Positions 1-9,481 are shown, counted from the first letter of the stretch. The stretch is 64,000 bases of DNA from Leptobrachium leishanense (GCA_009667805.1 CM019064.1:73282400-73346399); one strand, 5' to 3'. The notes: generated from the sequence alone by a model not told the origin. Made by a program: numbers and translations.

Positions 1-83
1 ATCTTCTTATAGCCATTGCCCTTCCTGTGAAGAGTAATCACTTCTTCTCTTGTCTTCCTGGACCATTCTCTTGACTTCACCAT
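1..83 (-). CDS. Tc1-like transposase, N-terminal 27 residues (partial)
   Basis: Reading leftward from the ATG at 83-81, the frame is open to the window edge and starts MVKSREWSRKTREEV, then ITLHRKGNGYKK. This is the start of the paired-type helix-turn-helix DNA-binding domain of Tc1-like transposases, which bind the terminal repeats before cut-and-paste at TA. The start is chosen because it matches the usual first residues of the family and lies about 375 bp inside the terminus, as expected for IR/DR elements. The DDE catalytic domain would lie to the left of the window, so whether the gene is intact cannot be judged. Confidence 0.8.
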   Translation of the reverse strand, partial: MVKSREWSRKTREEVITLHRKGNGYKK

Positions 84-459
84 TGTTGTAACCACACCAG
101 TAAATGTCTAGATGGAGCCGAGTATCACAGTCATTTTAAAGCTGCCTAATTGGTGCTTATTATGCTTTATTGCTGCTCCGTGACATCCACCAGTGTTTTC
201 AATACCTGATTGAAAACACTTGAATGAACCTCTGTTCTTCAGAGTGGTAGTCTTTAAGGGGTTGAATAATTGTGTCAATGAAGAATTCACAAAAGAAACA
301 TTTACTACTGTATTACAAAACCAATTGATGTCATTTTAGTTGCATATGGTTCTTTAAAAAGTCCTTGTAGGATTTCATTCTGAATACAATTACAAATGTA
401 CACTAAATTCACTAAAACCCTTTACAGCATTGGGGGTTGAATAATTTTGAACACAACTG
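1..459 (-). mobile_element. Tc1/mariner element, 5' part, cut by window edge
   Basis: The terminus CAGTTGTGTTCAAAATTA reads leftward from 459 and is followed outside by TA (460-461), the Tc1/mariner target. The transposase start lies inside at 83 and runs off the window. A second copy of the core motif GGGTTGAATAATT occurs inside at about 258-273 besides the outer one at about 435-450. This resembles the IR/DR ends of Sleeping Beauty-type elements. Superfamily secure; family not named. Confidence 0.85.
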
Positions 460-467
460 TATATATA

Positions 468-650
468 TCAAAACCAGGGATATAGCACTCCAGTCAAACA
501 CATTCAAAAAACGTGCAACAACAGCTCCATGCATGGGTACATAATACCAGATTTTACCACATGTTTAAAAATTCTTAAATCTAAGCTTTGTTGAATAAAA
601 TGATGGAAATTTGGTTCGAAATGAACGGCCGTGAATTGCTTAAGCCTGCT
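468..650 (-). repeat. Inverted copy of the 1205-1405 repeat unit
   Basis: This segment matches, with modest divergence, the reverse complement of 1205-1405. Shared blocks include CATGCATGGGTACATAATACC and AACGGCCGTGAATTGC. It stops abruptly near 650. No target duplication is visible. The 650-850 stretch that follows contains nothing recognised apart from a GGA-rich patch near 780-797. Confidence 0.7.
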
Positions 651-853
651 GACAGTGTCAATGTCAACCACCCTCTAGCAGGTCCTACTCTGCAAACTTA
701 ATGACTGCCCACCATGTGATAAACTCACTGAGGATCAAGTCCTTTCTGGAGCTACCGCAGATCAAGGTTAAATAGAACCTGGAGGAGGAGGAGGAGTACC
801 TGTGGCAGGGAGGGGTGCATACTCAAGGGATTCATATAGAAAACACATGGAGG

Positions 854-1467
854 GGTAGCACTCAACCTAAACTAAGCATTCAATGCGGGTGCATCTCAAA
901 AATAAAATAGTTTCTACAAGGGTTGTGGTGGAGGACGAAAAGTGAGATAAAAGGTCTCCACACTATAATAAGTGTGTTTATTATTGAAGAAGCCACTTGC
1001 ACATCACAGCAATTTGGTGAATTGCATCCCAGAGCTTCTGTGCTACCTTCCCCATATGCAGCAAGGAATTCTGGGTAGGATATGCAAATGACAAACAAAA
1101 CCAGGGAGAGAGCACTCCAGTCAACACATTCAAAAACCAACAACAACAGCTTCATGCATGGGAACATTATACCAGATTTTACCACATGTTGAAAAATTCT
1201 TAAATCTGAACATTGACACTGTTGGCAGGCTTAAAGCAATTCACGGCCGTTCATTGCAAACTAAACTTCCACCATTTTATTCAACAAAGCTTAGATTTAA
1301 GAATTTTTCAACATGTGGTAAAATCTGGTATTATGTACCCATGCATGGAGCTGTTGCAGGTTTTTTAATGTGTTTGACTGGATTGCTCTCTCCCTCGTTT
1401 TGTTTGTATTTTATTTTTGAGATGCACCCGCACTGAAAGCTTAGTTTAGGTTGAGTGCTAACCCCCC
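854..1467. mobile_element. Foldback-type element with ~54-bp terminal inverted repeats
   Basis: The left end (GTAGCACTCAACCTAAAC..., through GGGTGCATCTCAAAAATA near 905) is mirrored at 1410-1467. Inside, 1098-1200 and 1295-1400 form a second pair of inverted arms. The reading frames at 880-1185 and 1158-1436 start or end inside these repeats and have no recognisable domains, so I do not call them genes. The superfamily is not assigned because no clean target-site duplication can be read. Confidence 0.6.
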
Positions 1468-1491
1468 AAGTATATGTATATGTATATGTAT

Positions 1492-1950
1492 TGTGACGTT
1501 TGGGGGCCCACAGAGCACGTGCACAATGTCTTTCACAAACAAAACAGTTTTATTCACCCTTTCAGGGCAGTCAAAAAGGCAACATAATAAGTACACGCTT
1601 TGGTTCAGCGAAATTAAAGCAAAGTCCTGATCTTCAGCACAAATAAACAGAGAAATAATAGTGGCTCACCAACGCTTTAAACAGTCCCAAACCTAGGGAA
1701 TCCTTTCCCCAGTATGTAGAAGCCTCTCCAGCAAGGCACAGCACGTCTTCCTGCTTTTGGAACACAAACACACAGCCTCCACTGATTACTTTCCTTTTCC
1801 TGAAATCCCACCATCCTCTCTGGGAGTTGCTGGCTTTAAAACTCTTCCTGGACAGGAAGATTAACCCTGTGGTTGCCCTTAAAGGGTCCACAACCCAAAT
1901 AGGGGTGAAACATATTGTCCATCCAGGACCCAGCCCTGCCGACCTCTACA
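1492..1950 (-). repeat. 3' LTR of the Gmr1-like element (459 bp)
   Basis: On the sense strand it starts TGTAGAGGTCGGC and ends CCAAACGTCACA, the usual TG...CA. It is identical to the other LTR except for two extra G in the GGGGG run near 1501-1506 and one extra C near 1750. An AATAAA lies on the sense strand at 1554-1549 and is a likely poly(A) signal. The same motif is in the 5' LTR. Confidence 0.93.
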
Positions 1951-1970
1951 TATCCCCCCCCTCTGTCTCA
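1951..1970 (-). promoter_or_regulatory. Polypurine tract of the Gmr1-like element
   Basis: Immediately upstream of the 3' LTR on the sense strand is GAGACAGAGGGGGGGGATA. A purine run directly next to the LTR is where plus-strand DNA synthesis is primed in LTR retrotransposons. Confidence 0.75.
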
Positions 1971-2537
1971 ACGCGGAGGTGTTTGAGGCAACAGACAGCC
2001 CACAATGCATCCGGGACAGGCATCAGCATTTTGGTGCTGTTTCCCAGGCCTGTGTTCCACCACAAAGTTAAACTCCTGGAGAGACAGGAACCACCTGGTA
2101 ACCCTGGCATTAGCGTGGCGGTGCTGCCTCATCCAGGTCAATGGGGCATCAGCATTTTGGTGCTGTTTCCCAGGCCTGTGTTCCACCACAAAGTTAAACT
2201 CCTGGAGAGACAGGAACCACCTGGTAACCCTGGCATTAGCGTGGCGGTGCTGCCTCATCCAGGTCAATGGGGCATGGTCAGACACTAAACGGAACTTCCT
2301 GCCCAACAGGAAGTATCTCAAAGAATCCAAGGCCCACTTTATGGCCAAGCCCTCTCTTTCCACCACAGCATAGTTTTTCTCCGCTGCCGTCAGTTTCCGA
2401 CTAAGAAAAACCACGGGGTGCTCTTCCCCATTGACTTCTTGGGATAGCACAGCCCCCAAACCCTCACTTGAGGCATCCGTCTGTACAATGAACTCCCTCA
2501 TGAAATCAGGGACTACCAGCACTGGGTGCTGACACAA
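1968..2537 (-). pseudogene. pol: RNase H domain of pol, with 126-bp internal duplication
   Basis: The frame continues pol after a one-base frame change at the RT end. Visible RNase H features are VQTDASSEGLGAVLSQ with the first catalytic Asp, a following Glu within KNYAVVEREGLAIKWAL, and SDHAPLTW with another catalytic Asp. The C-terminal part (42 residues, DAPLTWMRQHRHAN... to ...GKQHQNA) occurs twice in tandem in frame. The end normally reads NADALSR; here it becomes NADACPG and stops about 17 residues later. RNase H removes the RNA strand during reverse transcription. The duplication adds a second copy of the C-terminal segment and probably disturbs the fold. The frame has no ATG of its own, consistent with being part of a longer pol. 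Confidence 0.85.
2021..2272. repeat. 126-bp direct tandem duplication in RNase H
   Basis: 2021-2146 and 2147-2272 appear identical on inspection. The period of 126 is a multiple of three, so the frame is kept. The lack of divergence means the duplication is recent, or is an assembly artefact. Confidence 0.9.
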
Positions 2538-3400
2538 CGCATTTTTAAGCTTCTCAAGGCATCTTCAGCATTGGCATTCCATTGAATCATCACTGACTTC
2601 CTACCTTTCGTCAGGTCAGTCAGTGGTGCAGCAATAGAGGCAAAATTGGGGACAAACCGCCGGTAATACCCCACTATACCCAGAAAAGCACGAACCTGCT
2701 TTTTCGTGAGGGGGCGTGGCCAGTTCTGGATAGCCTCTACTTTGTTAAATTGTGGCTTTACCAGACCCCTGCCTACGACATATCCCAGGTACTTAGCTTC
2801 CTCCATCCCTACCGCACTTTTCTCAGGGTTAACAGTAAAGCCCGCTTTCCTCAAACCGTCCAAAACCGTCTGAACCCGGGGAAGATGGGACTCCCAATCT
2901 GGACTGAAGATGACAATGTCATCCAGGTAGACCGAGGTATATCTCAGGTAGGGGCGGAGCACCCTATCCATCGCTCGTTGGAAGGTGGCCGGGGCTGAGT
3001 GTAACCCAAAAGGCATCCGCTTATAATGAAAATGACCCTCTGGAGTGGAAAAAGCAGTCTTTTCCCTGGCTTCCTTAGTCAGGGGTATCTGCCAGTATCC
3101 CTTAGTAAGGTCCAGGGTGGTGATATAACGGGCCGGACCCAATTTCTCTATTAATTCATCCACCCTTGGCATGGGATACGCGTCAAATTTTGACACCTCG
3201 TTAAGTTTCCTGAAGTCATTGCAGAATCGCAGAGTGCCGTTGGGCTTCGGTACCAACACGATGGGGCTCGACCATTCACTCTGTGACTCCTCAATGACAT
3301 CAAGCTGAAGCATTTTTTTAACCTCTTCAGAAACAGCCTTTCTATGGGCTTCTGGGATGCGGTACGGCTTTACCCGAACCTTTACATGGGGTTCCGTCAC
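2513..3400 (-). pseudogene. pol: Reverse transcriptase domain of pol (Ty3/gypsy type)
   Basis: The 295-residue open stretch holds a complete gypsy RT: PKPNGTLRFCNDFRKLN, catalytic Asp in TTLDLTKGYWQIPL (residue 97), PFGLHSAPATFQ, and the YLDD box (158-161) with the other two Asp. The connection domain (FLGIVGYYRRFVPNFA) follows. It is out of frame with gag-pr-int upstream by one base near 3415-3425. It is out of frame with RNase H downstream at an A5 run near 2549, where one A too few gives a premature stop at 2513. It begins without an ATG (GTG at 3400), as expected for an internal pol segment. RT copies the element RNA to DNA in the virus-like particle. The lost frame at both ends argues that no full pol is made from this copy unless the indels are sequence errors. 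Confidence 0.88.
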
Positions 3401-6400
3401 AATATCATGTGAATCCCGGACGCGTGTCCCGGTAGTCCTGAAAACATGCCTTTGTTTCTTTGCAGAAACTCCTTAACTTCTTGGGTTTGGGGTTTGGACA
3501 GGGTGGCAGCAATGTGTACTGCGTCAACACCATCAGACTCTATACCCACCCCAACCATGGCGGACACCTCTCGGTCTCTCCAGGGTTTTAACAAATTTAT
3601 GTGGTAGATCTGGTATGGTTTTCTTTTCCCAGGCTGATGCACTCGGTAGTTTACTTCCCCTACTTTTTCAACCACCTCATACGGTCCCTGCCACTTGGCT
3701 AGGAACCGACTTTCCACCGTGGGTATAAGTACTGCTACCCGGTCCCCCACCTGAAATTGCCGCAGCTTGGCTGACCGGTTGTACACCCTTTTCTGGGCCT
3801 CCTGAGCTTTCTGCAAATGTTCCTGTACCAAAGGCATCACTTTAGAAATTCTCTCTCTCATCTGAGAGATATGTTCAATGAGCGATTTGTGTGGAGAGGA
3901 CTCACTTTCCCATGTCTCCTTCACCAAATCTAGCAATCCCCAGGGTCTGCGACCATACACCAGCTCAAAAGGTGAAAACCCCGTGGAGGCCTGAGGAACC
4001 TCTCGAATAGCAAACAGCAGTGCGGGAAGCAAATGATCCCAGTCTCTTCCATCTCTCTGCACAACCCTTTTAAGCATCATTTTCAGAGTTTTGTTGAATC
4101 TTTCTACCAGACCATCTGTCTGAGGGTGATAAACAGATGTTCGCAACTGCTTGATTTGGAACAACTTGCACACATCTGCCATCACCCGGGACATAAATGG
4201 GGTCCCCTGGTCTGTCAAAATTTCCCTTGGCAGGCCAGTTCTCGAAAACATAAAAAACAACTCCCGCGCAATGGCCTTTGATGTAGGGTTTCTTAAAGGA
4301 ACCGCCTCTGGATACCTTGTGGCATAATCAAGAACCACCAGGATATATCGGTGTCCCCGAGCAGACTTCTCTAAGGGACCCACTATATCCATAGCGATGC
4401 GCTCAAAGGGCACCTCAATTATTGGCAGAGGCACCAAGGGGTTCCTATAATGGGGTGCTGGGGCAGTTAACTGGCAAACAGGGCAGGAGGAACAGTACCT
4501 CTTAACTGCGGCACCGATCCCTGGCCAGTAAAACCGGTCTGTTATCCGGGCCTCAGTTTTCTCAGCTCCCAGGTGACCACCTAGAGCATCATTGTGAGCC
4601 AGATCCAGCACCATTCTCTGGTAGGGCTGGGGTACTAGTAATTGTTCCACAATTTCTCCCCGAATTTCTGATACCCGGTAGAACAGATCATTATTGACCG
4701 CAAAGTGAGGAAATCTTTTCTCTGCATCTGGTGCTTGAGGTACCCCACTGACAACAGTTACCTGTTCGCGAGCATTTATCAACATCGGGTCACCCATTTG
4801 AGCCCTGCCAAATGCACCTCTGGACACATCTAAGTCAGGGTGTACTGGATAAGAAGAACCCTCCCCCTCATCCACCCCAAGTGTAATATCTACAGGGGAT
4901 AATTCCTCTTCATCCTCTCCTACCATAACCGGCACGGGAGAGGATTCCCCCTCCTTGGGTGTCAACTCAGGTTGAGGAGCTAGGACACTCACATCAGTTA
5001 CAACATTCTTATTTTGAACACATTTGAGCAACTCCTCATCAACAGTGTCCACAGTCATGTTTGGTGGGGGTGACCCTGAATTGTTCCCCAGTTCGATGGG
5101 CAGTTCAGTTTGTGCCAAGCACCATAGTTCAGCAAACAAGGGGCAGTCCCGTCCCACAATCACATCATGTATCAGAGTACTCACCACCCCGACCTCTTGG
5201 GTGACCGAAGTGTTCCTGGCGGAAATGGTGACAGGGATCAGCGGATACTCCCGAGTATCCCCATGGATACAGACAACCCGGAGGGTTCTTTGTACTGGAC
5301 CGAGCCTTCCGACTACCCGGGCATGCACCAGGGTGACCATACTCCCAGAGTCCAGGAGAGCTTTGGCTGGGCGGTGATTCACCCACACAGTACATTCAAA
5401 CTGACCCCCCTCTAGGTCAAGGTGGGTAGTGCACGTTGTGAGGGTGTAGAAAGACACTCTCCGAGCGGATCCACACTCCATGGGCTCCTCCTGTAGCGGA
5501 CACTGTGCCCGGGTATGGCCCCAGGCGCGACACCTCCAACACTGTATATCGCCAGCAGTTCGGGTAGCGACAGGCCTCTGCAGAACCGAGGAAGATGATT
5601 TTGGGGTGCTGGTTCCCAGGTCCAGTGACGCTTCCCTCCGAGGAACTGAAGCAGGCCTCACAGGCGGTGGCAAGACTGGTCCTCGATGACTGGTTGGTCT
5701 GAGCAGGTCCTCCACCACGGTGTATCTCTCCACCATCTCGACTACCAGTGCTGCAGTCTTGGGGTCCCCATGGCTGACCCAGCGCTGTAGATCCTTTGGT
5801 AGAGACCTCAGGTAGTGGTCCATCACAACCCTTTCGACCATTTGCTCTCTAGTCAGGGTCTCTGGCTGCAACCACTTTTTAACCAGCTGTCCTAAGTCAT
5901 GCATCTGGGACCGGGGTGGCTGGTCAGGGCAGTACTTCCAGCAGTGAACACGTTGAGCCCGGACAGCAACAGTTACCCCAAGGCGGGCCAGAACCTCAGC
6001 TTTCAGCCGGTCATAATTCTTTGCATCTTCTAGTGGCAGGTCAAAATATGCCTTTTGAGGGTCTCCTGTCAGAAACGGGGCAATGAGACCGGCCCATTGG
6101 TCTTGGGGCCACCCCTCTCTCTCAGCAGTCCTTTCAAACGTGGTAAGAAATGCTTCCACATCATCACTGGCAGACAGTTTTTGGAGGAAATGACTGGCCC
6201 TTATGGAGACATGGTTACCAGTAGTGACCACTGCTTGATCACGTCCAGGTGCAAGTTGCTGCATGGCCTCCCGCAGGGCATTGATCTGCGTCTGTGTGGC
6301 TACCTGCTGTGCTGCAAGTTGTGCAGCCAGCAAATGGGTGCTTTCTTGTTGGGCAGCAACAGCCTGTGCCAGGGCTTGTTGCTGCTGAGCCATCGCCTCT

Positions 6401-6495
6401 TCATGGCGAGTCTGGGCCTGCACATTAACAAAGACCATCTGCTTAACGAGCTCCTCCATGGCTGTGGACTTCAGTGCAGCCTTAGCCCAGGACAT
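3397..6495 (-). CDS. gag-pol: Gag-protease-integrase polyprotein of the Gmr1-like element
   Basis: This is one uninterrupted frame. It extends open to 6639 in the LTR, but likely starts are ATG 6495 or 6459. Numbering residues from 6639: 61-120 is Gln/Ala-rich and probably coiled coil. 215-310 is a capsid segment with the SCAN-type pattern (WLQPETLTREQMVERVV, LPKDLQRWV). A CCHC zinc knuckle CWRCRAWGHTRAQC is at 367-380, protease DSGS at 430-433, with IVGRD at 494-498. The integrase has HHCC zinc residues (H682, H689, C719, C722) and DD35E residues D751, D810 and E846. A GPY-like C-terminal segment (KWQGPYEVVEKVGEVNYRV) follows. Gag forms the particle, protease processes it, and integrase inserts the cDNA. 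The frame ends at 3397 just before RT. The active-site residues looked for are all present. Confidence 0.9.
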   Translation of the reverse strand: MSWAKAALKSTAMEELVKQMVFVNVQAQTRHEEAMAQQQQALAQAVAAQQESTHLLAAQLAAQQVATQTQINALREAMQQLAPGRDQAVVTTGNHVSIRASHFLQKLSASDDVEAFLTTFERTAEREGWPQDQWAGLIAPFLTGDPQKAYFDLPLEDAKNYDRLKAEVLARLGVTVAVRAQRVHCWKYCPDQPPRSQMHDLGQLVKKWLQPETLTREQMVERVVMDHYLRSLPKDLQRWVSHGDPKTAALVVEMVERYTVVEDLLRPTSHRGPVLPPPVRPASVPRREASLDLGTSTPKSSSSVLQRPVATRTAGDIQCWRCRAWGHTRAQCPLQEEPMECGSARRVSFYTLTTCTTHLDLEGGQFECTVWVNHRPAKALLDSGSMVTLVHARVVGRLGPVQRTLRVVCIHGDTREYPLIPVTISARNTSVTQEVGVVSTLIHDVIVGRDCPLFAELWCLAQTELPIELGNNSGSPPPNMTVDTVDEELLKCVQNKNVVTDVSVLAPQPELTPKEGESSPVPVMVGEDEEELSPVDITLGVDEGEGSSYPVHPDLDVSRGAFGRAQMGDPMLINAREQVTVVSGVPQAPDAEKRFPHFAVNNDLFYRVSEIRGEIVEQLLVPQPYQRMVLDLAHNDALGGHLGAEKTEARITDRFYWPGIGAAVKRYCSSCPVCQLTAPAPHYRNPLVPLPIIEVPFERIAMDIVGPLEKSARGHRYILVVLDYATRYPEAVPLRNPTSKAIARELFFMFSRTGLPREILTDQGTPFMSRVMADVCKLFQIKQLRTSVYHPQTDGLVERFNKTLKMMLKRVVQRDGRDWDHLLPALLFAIREVPQASTGFSPFELVYGRRPWGLLDLVKETWESESSPHKSLIEHISQMRERISKVMPLVQEHLQKAQEAQKRVYNRSAKLRQFQVGDRVAVLIPTVESRFLAKWQGPYEVVEKVGEVNYRVHQPGKRKPYQIYHINLLKPWRDREVSAMVGVGIESDGVDAVHIAATLSKPQTQEVKEFLQRNKGMFSGLPGHASGIHMIL

Positions 6496-6584
6496 GCAAT
6501 CAGAACACTGTCCTTTAAAAATGTCAGTTTTTTGATTTTTTTTCACAAAAATTCCTCTTGCTTGGCGTGTGAGGGGTAGCAAAT

Positions 6585-6604
6585 TGCCCGCATTCGAAAC
6601 ACCA
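6585..6604 (-). promoter_or_regulatory. Candidate primer-binding site
   Basis: Two bases after the 5' LTR the sense strand reads TGGTGTTTCGAATGCGGGC. TGG is the expected complement of a tRNA CCA end. The rest does not fit a normal acceptor-plus-T-arm layout, because TTCGAA lies too close to TGG. I cannot name the primer tRNA. Confidence 0.5.
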
Positions 6605-6606
6605 GT

Positions 6607-7062
6607 TGTGACGTTTGGGCCCACAGAGCACGTGCACAATGTCTTTCACAAACAAAACAGTTTTATTCACCCTTTCAGGGCAGTCAAAAAGGCAACATAA
6701 TAAGTACACGCTTTGGTTCAGCGAAATTAAAGCAAAGTCCTGATCTTCAGCACAAATAAACAGAGAAATAATAGTGGCTCACCAACGCTTTAAACAGTCC
6801 CAAACCTAGGGAATCCTTTCCCCAGTATGTAGAAGCCTCTCCAGCAAGGCACAGCACGTCTTCTGCTTTTGGAACACAAACACACAGCCTCCACTGATTA
6901 CTTTCCTTTTCCTGAAATCCCACCATCCTCTCTGGGAGTTGCTGGCTTTAAAACTCTTCCTGGACAGGAAGATTAACCCTGTGGTTGCCCTTAAAGGGTC
7001 CACAACCCAAATAGGGGTGAAACATATTGTCCATCCAGGACCCAGCCCTGCCGACCTCTACA
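6607..7062 (-). repeat. 5' LTR of the Gmr1-like element (456 bp)
   Basis: Bounded by TG...CA on the sense strand and followed outside by the GTAT duplication. The three-base length difference from the other LTR comes entirely from a G-run (GGG against GGGGG) and a CC/C difference. No substitution was seen on direct comparison. Confidence 0.93.
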
Positions 7063-8167
7063 GTATATATATATATATATACACACACAGTATATATAAA
7101 ACACATTCTACTTCTTTTTACTTAGTAATAAACTGTCTATTAGAAAATATTATTATGGATTACAATTTAACACTTTTCATTTGTAAAATGGAAGTCTCTA
7201 AATAGTTTTTAGGTAATGGTCATAACGGAGGAGCTTTGGAAATCTAACGTGTGAGTCTATGGTAAATGTTGTGGGAATATGAGTCACTAAATATTATTCC
7301 GATTTTTTAATCGGGTGCCTATAGCTATAGCCCAAGCACATTATCAATGGCTGACATTCTAACTAGCGCTCTAAAGAGATTCACTTCCTGAATATTTAAC
7401 ATTCCTGTTGCACCTACAATGCTACAATTGAAAAAAAATAAACAGGTTTACGGTAGAATGAGATTATTGATTCAATCTTGCTTTGTTTTTCCGAAGGTTT
7501 TCTTAAATCACTGCCCCTTTCACAATCTGTCTGGGAACAGAAAACATTGCTCATTACCGCAAGAGTTTTGCAGGTCTCAGGACCTCGAGGGAGAATAGAA
7601 AGAGCGCCAATCTTTATTGTAGGAGTCTAAGTGAACCTTTCAATGCCATTATCCCTAAGACTTCTTCTTTCACAGGAAGGGCAGATCAGATTTGGATCAG
7701 TTTATCAGGCCATCTTTGGCAAAGTCCACATACACGAAAGACAGGCTACGGCATATATTCATCATCCTTCCCCATACATTCAAAGCACTCGCTCTTCATT
7801 TTGATCTTATTGATCAATCATTATGGTTTTTTTTTCTGTTTGTTTTTTTCCTCTCCAGCTCTCATTCTCCATATCCATATTAGGACATAGAATACAGTCT
7901 TTAATCGAGATTTATTTAGGGAGCTAATTGCTGCTCTGGGGCTTCGCTTCTGTTATGGAAATAAATATTTTAGACATTGTTTACCTATATTATTTAGTAT
8001 TTATCTAATTAAGACCTGGGGATTTCCAATATACAGTTTCCTCATTGATATTATTAGCGACTTGGCATTATAACTGAATTGTATAAGGAAAAATTGTTCA
8101 TAAAGTTCTGCTAATAAAACAACTCTCGAAAGAAAGAATGAATATATTTTATTTATTTATTTATCAA
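7063..8167. other. Non-coding, AT-rich stretch with TA/CA microsatellite at its left edge
   Basis: 7063-7091 is a short (TA)n(CA)n run at the retrotransposon insertion point. The rest, to 8167, has no repeat family or gene I recognise. It may be single-copy DNA. Short frames here (for example 7692-7883) have no domain. Confidence 0.5.
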
Positions 8168-8350
8168 CCTCCCTGGCAGTAATCCTGAGTGTGGCTCGGG
8201 GTTAATTTTCAGTACCAAAAGGGGTAACCACGAGCCACACTCGGGATTGTACATACCTCGTCCCTGAGTTCCCTCGATGTCCTCTGATTGCGCCATCCAG
8301 GTTCCCTTCCCTGCGCGCCCCTCGATGAAGAGCGGCGGGCCTGGTGGGGG
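8168..8350. mobile_element. Truncated TTAA-type palindromic MITE (CCTCCCTGGC family)
   Basis: The left end CCTCCCTGGCAGTAAT follows TCAA (a TTAA target with one change). The outer arm GAGTGTGGCTCGGGGTTAA is mirrored by CGAGCCACACTCGGGAT at 8230-8248. The same family is complete at 48610-49014. The right end is missing here and an A/T run follows. Confidence 0.65.
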
Positions 8351-8374
8351 ATGCAGGAATTTTTTTATTTTTTT

Positions 8375-8577
8375 CACTATCTAATAAACCGTTTATTTTT
8401 AGATGCATTCTGTTTTTTTTTGGTGGTTTTGTGGTGATCGACTACTTTTTTTGGATGCGTTCGGGGTTTTTTCGGTGGTTTTGTGGCGGTTTTTCCATTT
8501 GATGCAGTGGTTTTATGGATGCGTTCGGCGGATTTTCCCTTCACTTCGGGGAATTAGATTTTTGAATAACCCTGTAC
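8375..8577. mobile_element. 3' fragment of the CAGGGTWATTCAAAGAG (PIF-like) family
   Basis: It shares CTATCTAATAAACCGTT and the GTTTTTTCGGTGG-type tail, and ends TTTTGAATAACCCTG at 8572, like the complete copy at 15354-16185. The 5' part is absent. Confidence 0.6.
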
Positions 8578-9087
8578 GTGGATGATGCGCTATGTCCATA
8601 GCAGATTGCAGACTCACTGAGATATCAGCTATATTAGCTTTCGTAATGGACAGAGTCTGTAATCCCCCCACCTCTTGTTCAGAAAGCTCATCCCTCGGTA
8701 AAACCTGTACTTCTTCATTTCATAGAAGTAGTGTTCACTACCTTTTTGATACTAATATGCTATTACTCTGAAAAAGCAACAATCAATAAGTGGCCTAGTC
8801 GGGAAAATAGCATGTCTTATGAAGTGCTCTGTGAAGAAAGGAGGTACAGATAGGAGCGCGATGCAGTTTAGAAAAAGGAATCAGCAGGTTTTAAGCACAG
8901 ATGGAAAACAGAGAATTGTATGAAACACATTACACTACCAGTGAGTAAGATGTAAGCACAGTAAATGGATGAAATGGCTTTCATGAAGAAGCAGTACCTA
9001 GAGATTTTTTAAAGAGATTATGTTTTAACCCCTTTACTCCTTTTTTGAAAGAAATATTATCATAACATGGGATGTGCAGGTAACACC
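8578..9087. other. No recognised feature
   Basis: Mixed-composition sequence with no repeat family, gene or RNA that I can identify between two transposon fragments. Confidence 0.5.
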
Positions 9088-9090
9088 TAA

Positions 9091-9478
9091 GGCTAGGGTC
9101 AGGCGAACGCATTTTTCGCGTTGTCTGTGAAAAAGTGCGTTCGAACGAATGGACGCATTTTTTCACGGAATACGCGATAGCGGTCATACGATGCGCTTTT
9201 TCGTCCGTGATTTTGTACGGATCATCAATAAAACACTTTTTGTGTCTGGACGTTATGTTGGCCGGACATTAGCAGCGTCTGAAGTCTCCAAATCACGCAC
9301 ACACGCCTCTAGCGGACGCAGCGCACTCTGTACGTCCGTACTAGCGGTTTGACGTTCTAGAAAAAATGCGTTCGTTTGCCACTTGCGTTGCGCGGACGAA
9401 CTTTTGTGCGGCCGTACTTCGTGTGTTCCCCGGCATTGGACGTCATTTGCTGCTAGCACGGCCGTGATTTCGTGCGTC
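9091..9478. mobile_element. GGCTAGGGTCAG MITE, first of a tandem pair (right end missing)
   Basis: Starts GGCTAGGGTCAGGCGAACGC after TAA (9088-9090). It lacks the last ~30 bases of the right end and passes at TAA (9479-9481) straight into the second copy. The sequence is very rich in CpG. The 3-bp TAA/TTA target of this family points to PIF/Harbinger (see 17326-17753). Confidence 0.8.
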
Positions 9479-9481
9479 TAA

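Larger units (their letters stand above)
1488..7066 (-). mobile_element. Gmr1-like Ty3/gypsy LTR retrotransposon, full length
   Basis: Two LTRs (1492-1950, 6607-7062) are flanked by the 4-bp duplication GTAT at 1488-1491 and 7063-7066. All coding sequence is on the minus strand. From the 5' LTR at the right the order is gag (SCAN-like capsid, zinc knuckle), aspartic protease, integrase, reverse transcriptase, RNase H. Integrase before RT is copia-like, but every domain is Ty3/gypsy in type. This is the arrangement known for the Gmr1 group of deuterostome gypsy elements. Two frameshifts and an internal duplication suggest this copy is not autonomous now, although LTR identity shows it inserted recently. 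Confidence 0.92.

Noticed and set aside
1827..2373. Plus-strand frames over the LTR and RNase H
   Set aside because: They are antisense shadows of the retrotransposon; the duplication makes them look longer.
3397..3430. Programmed -1 frameshift between integrase and RT
   Set aside because: No slippery heptamer or following pseudoknot was seen; the sequence around CCGGGACACGCG fits a simple indel better.
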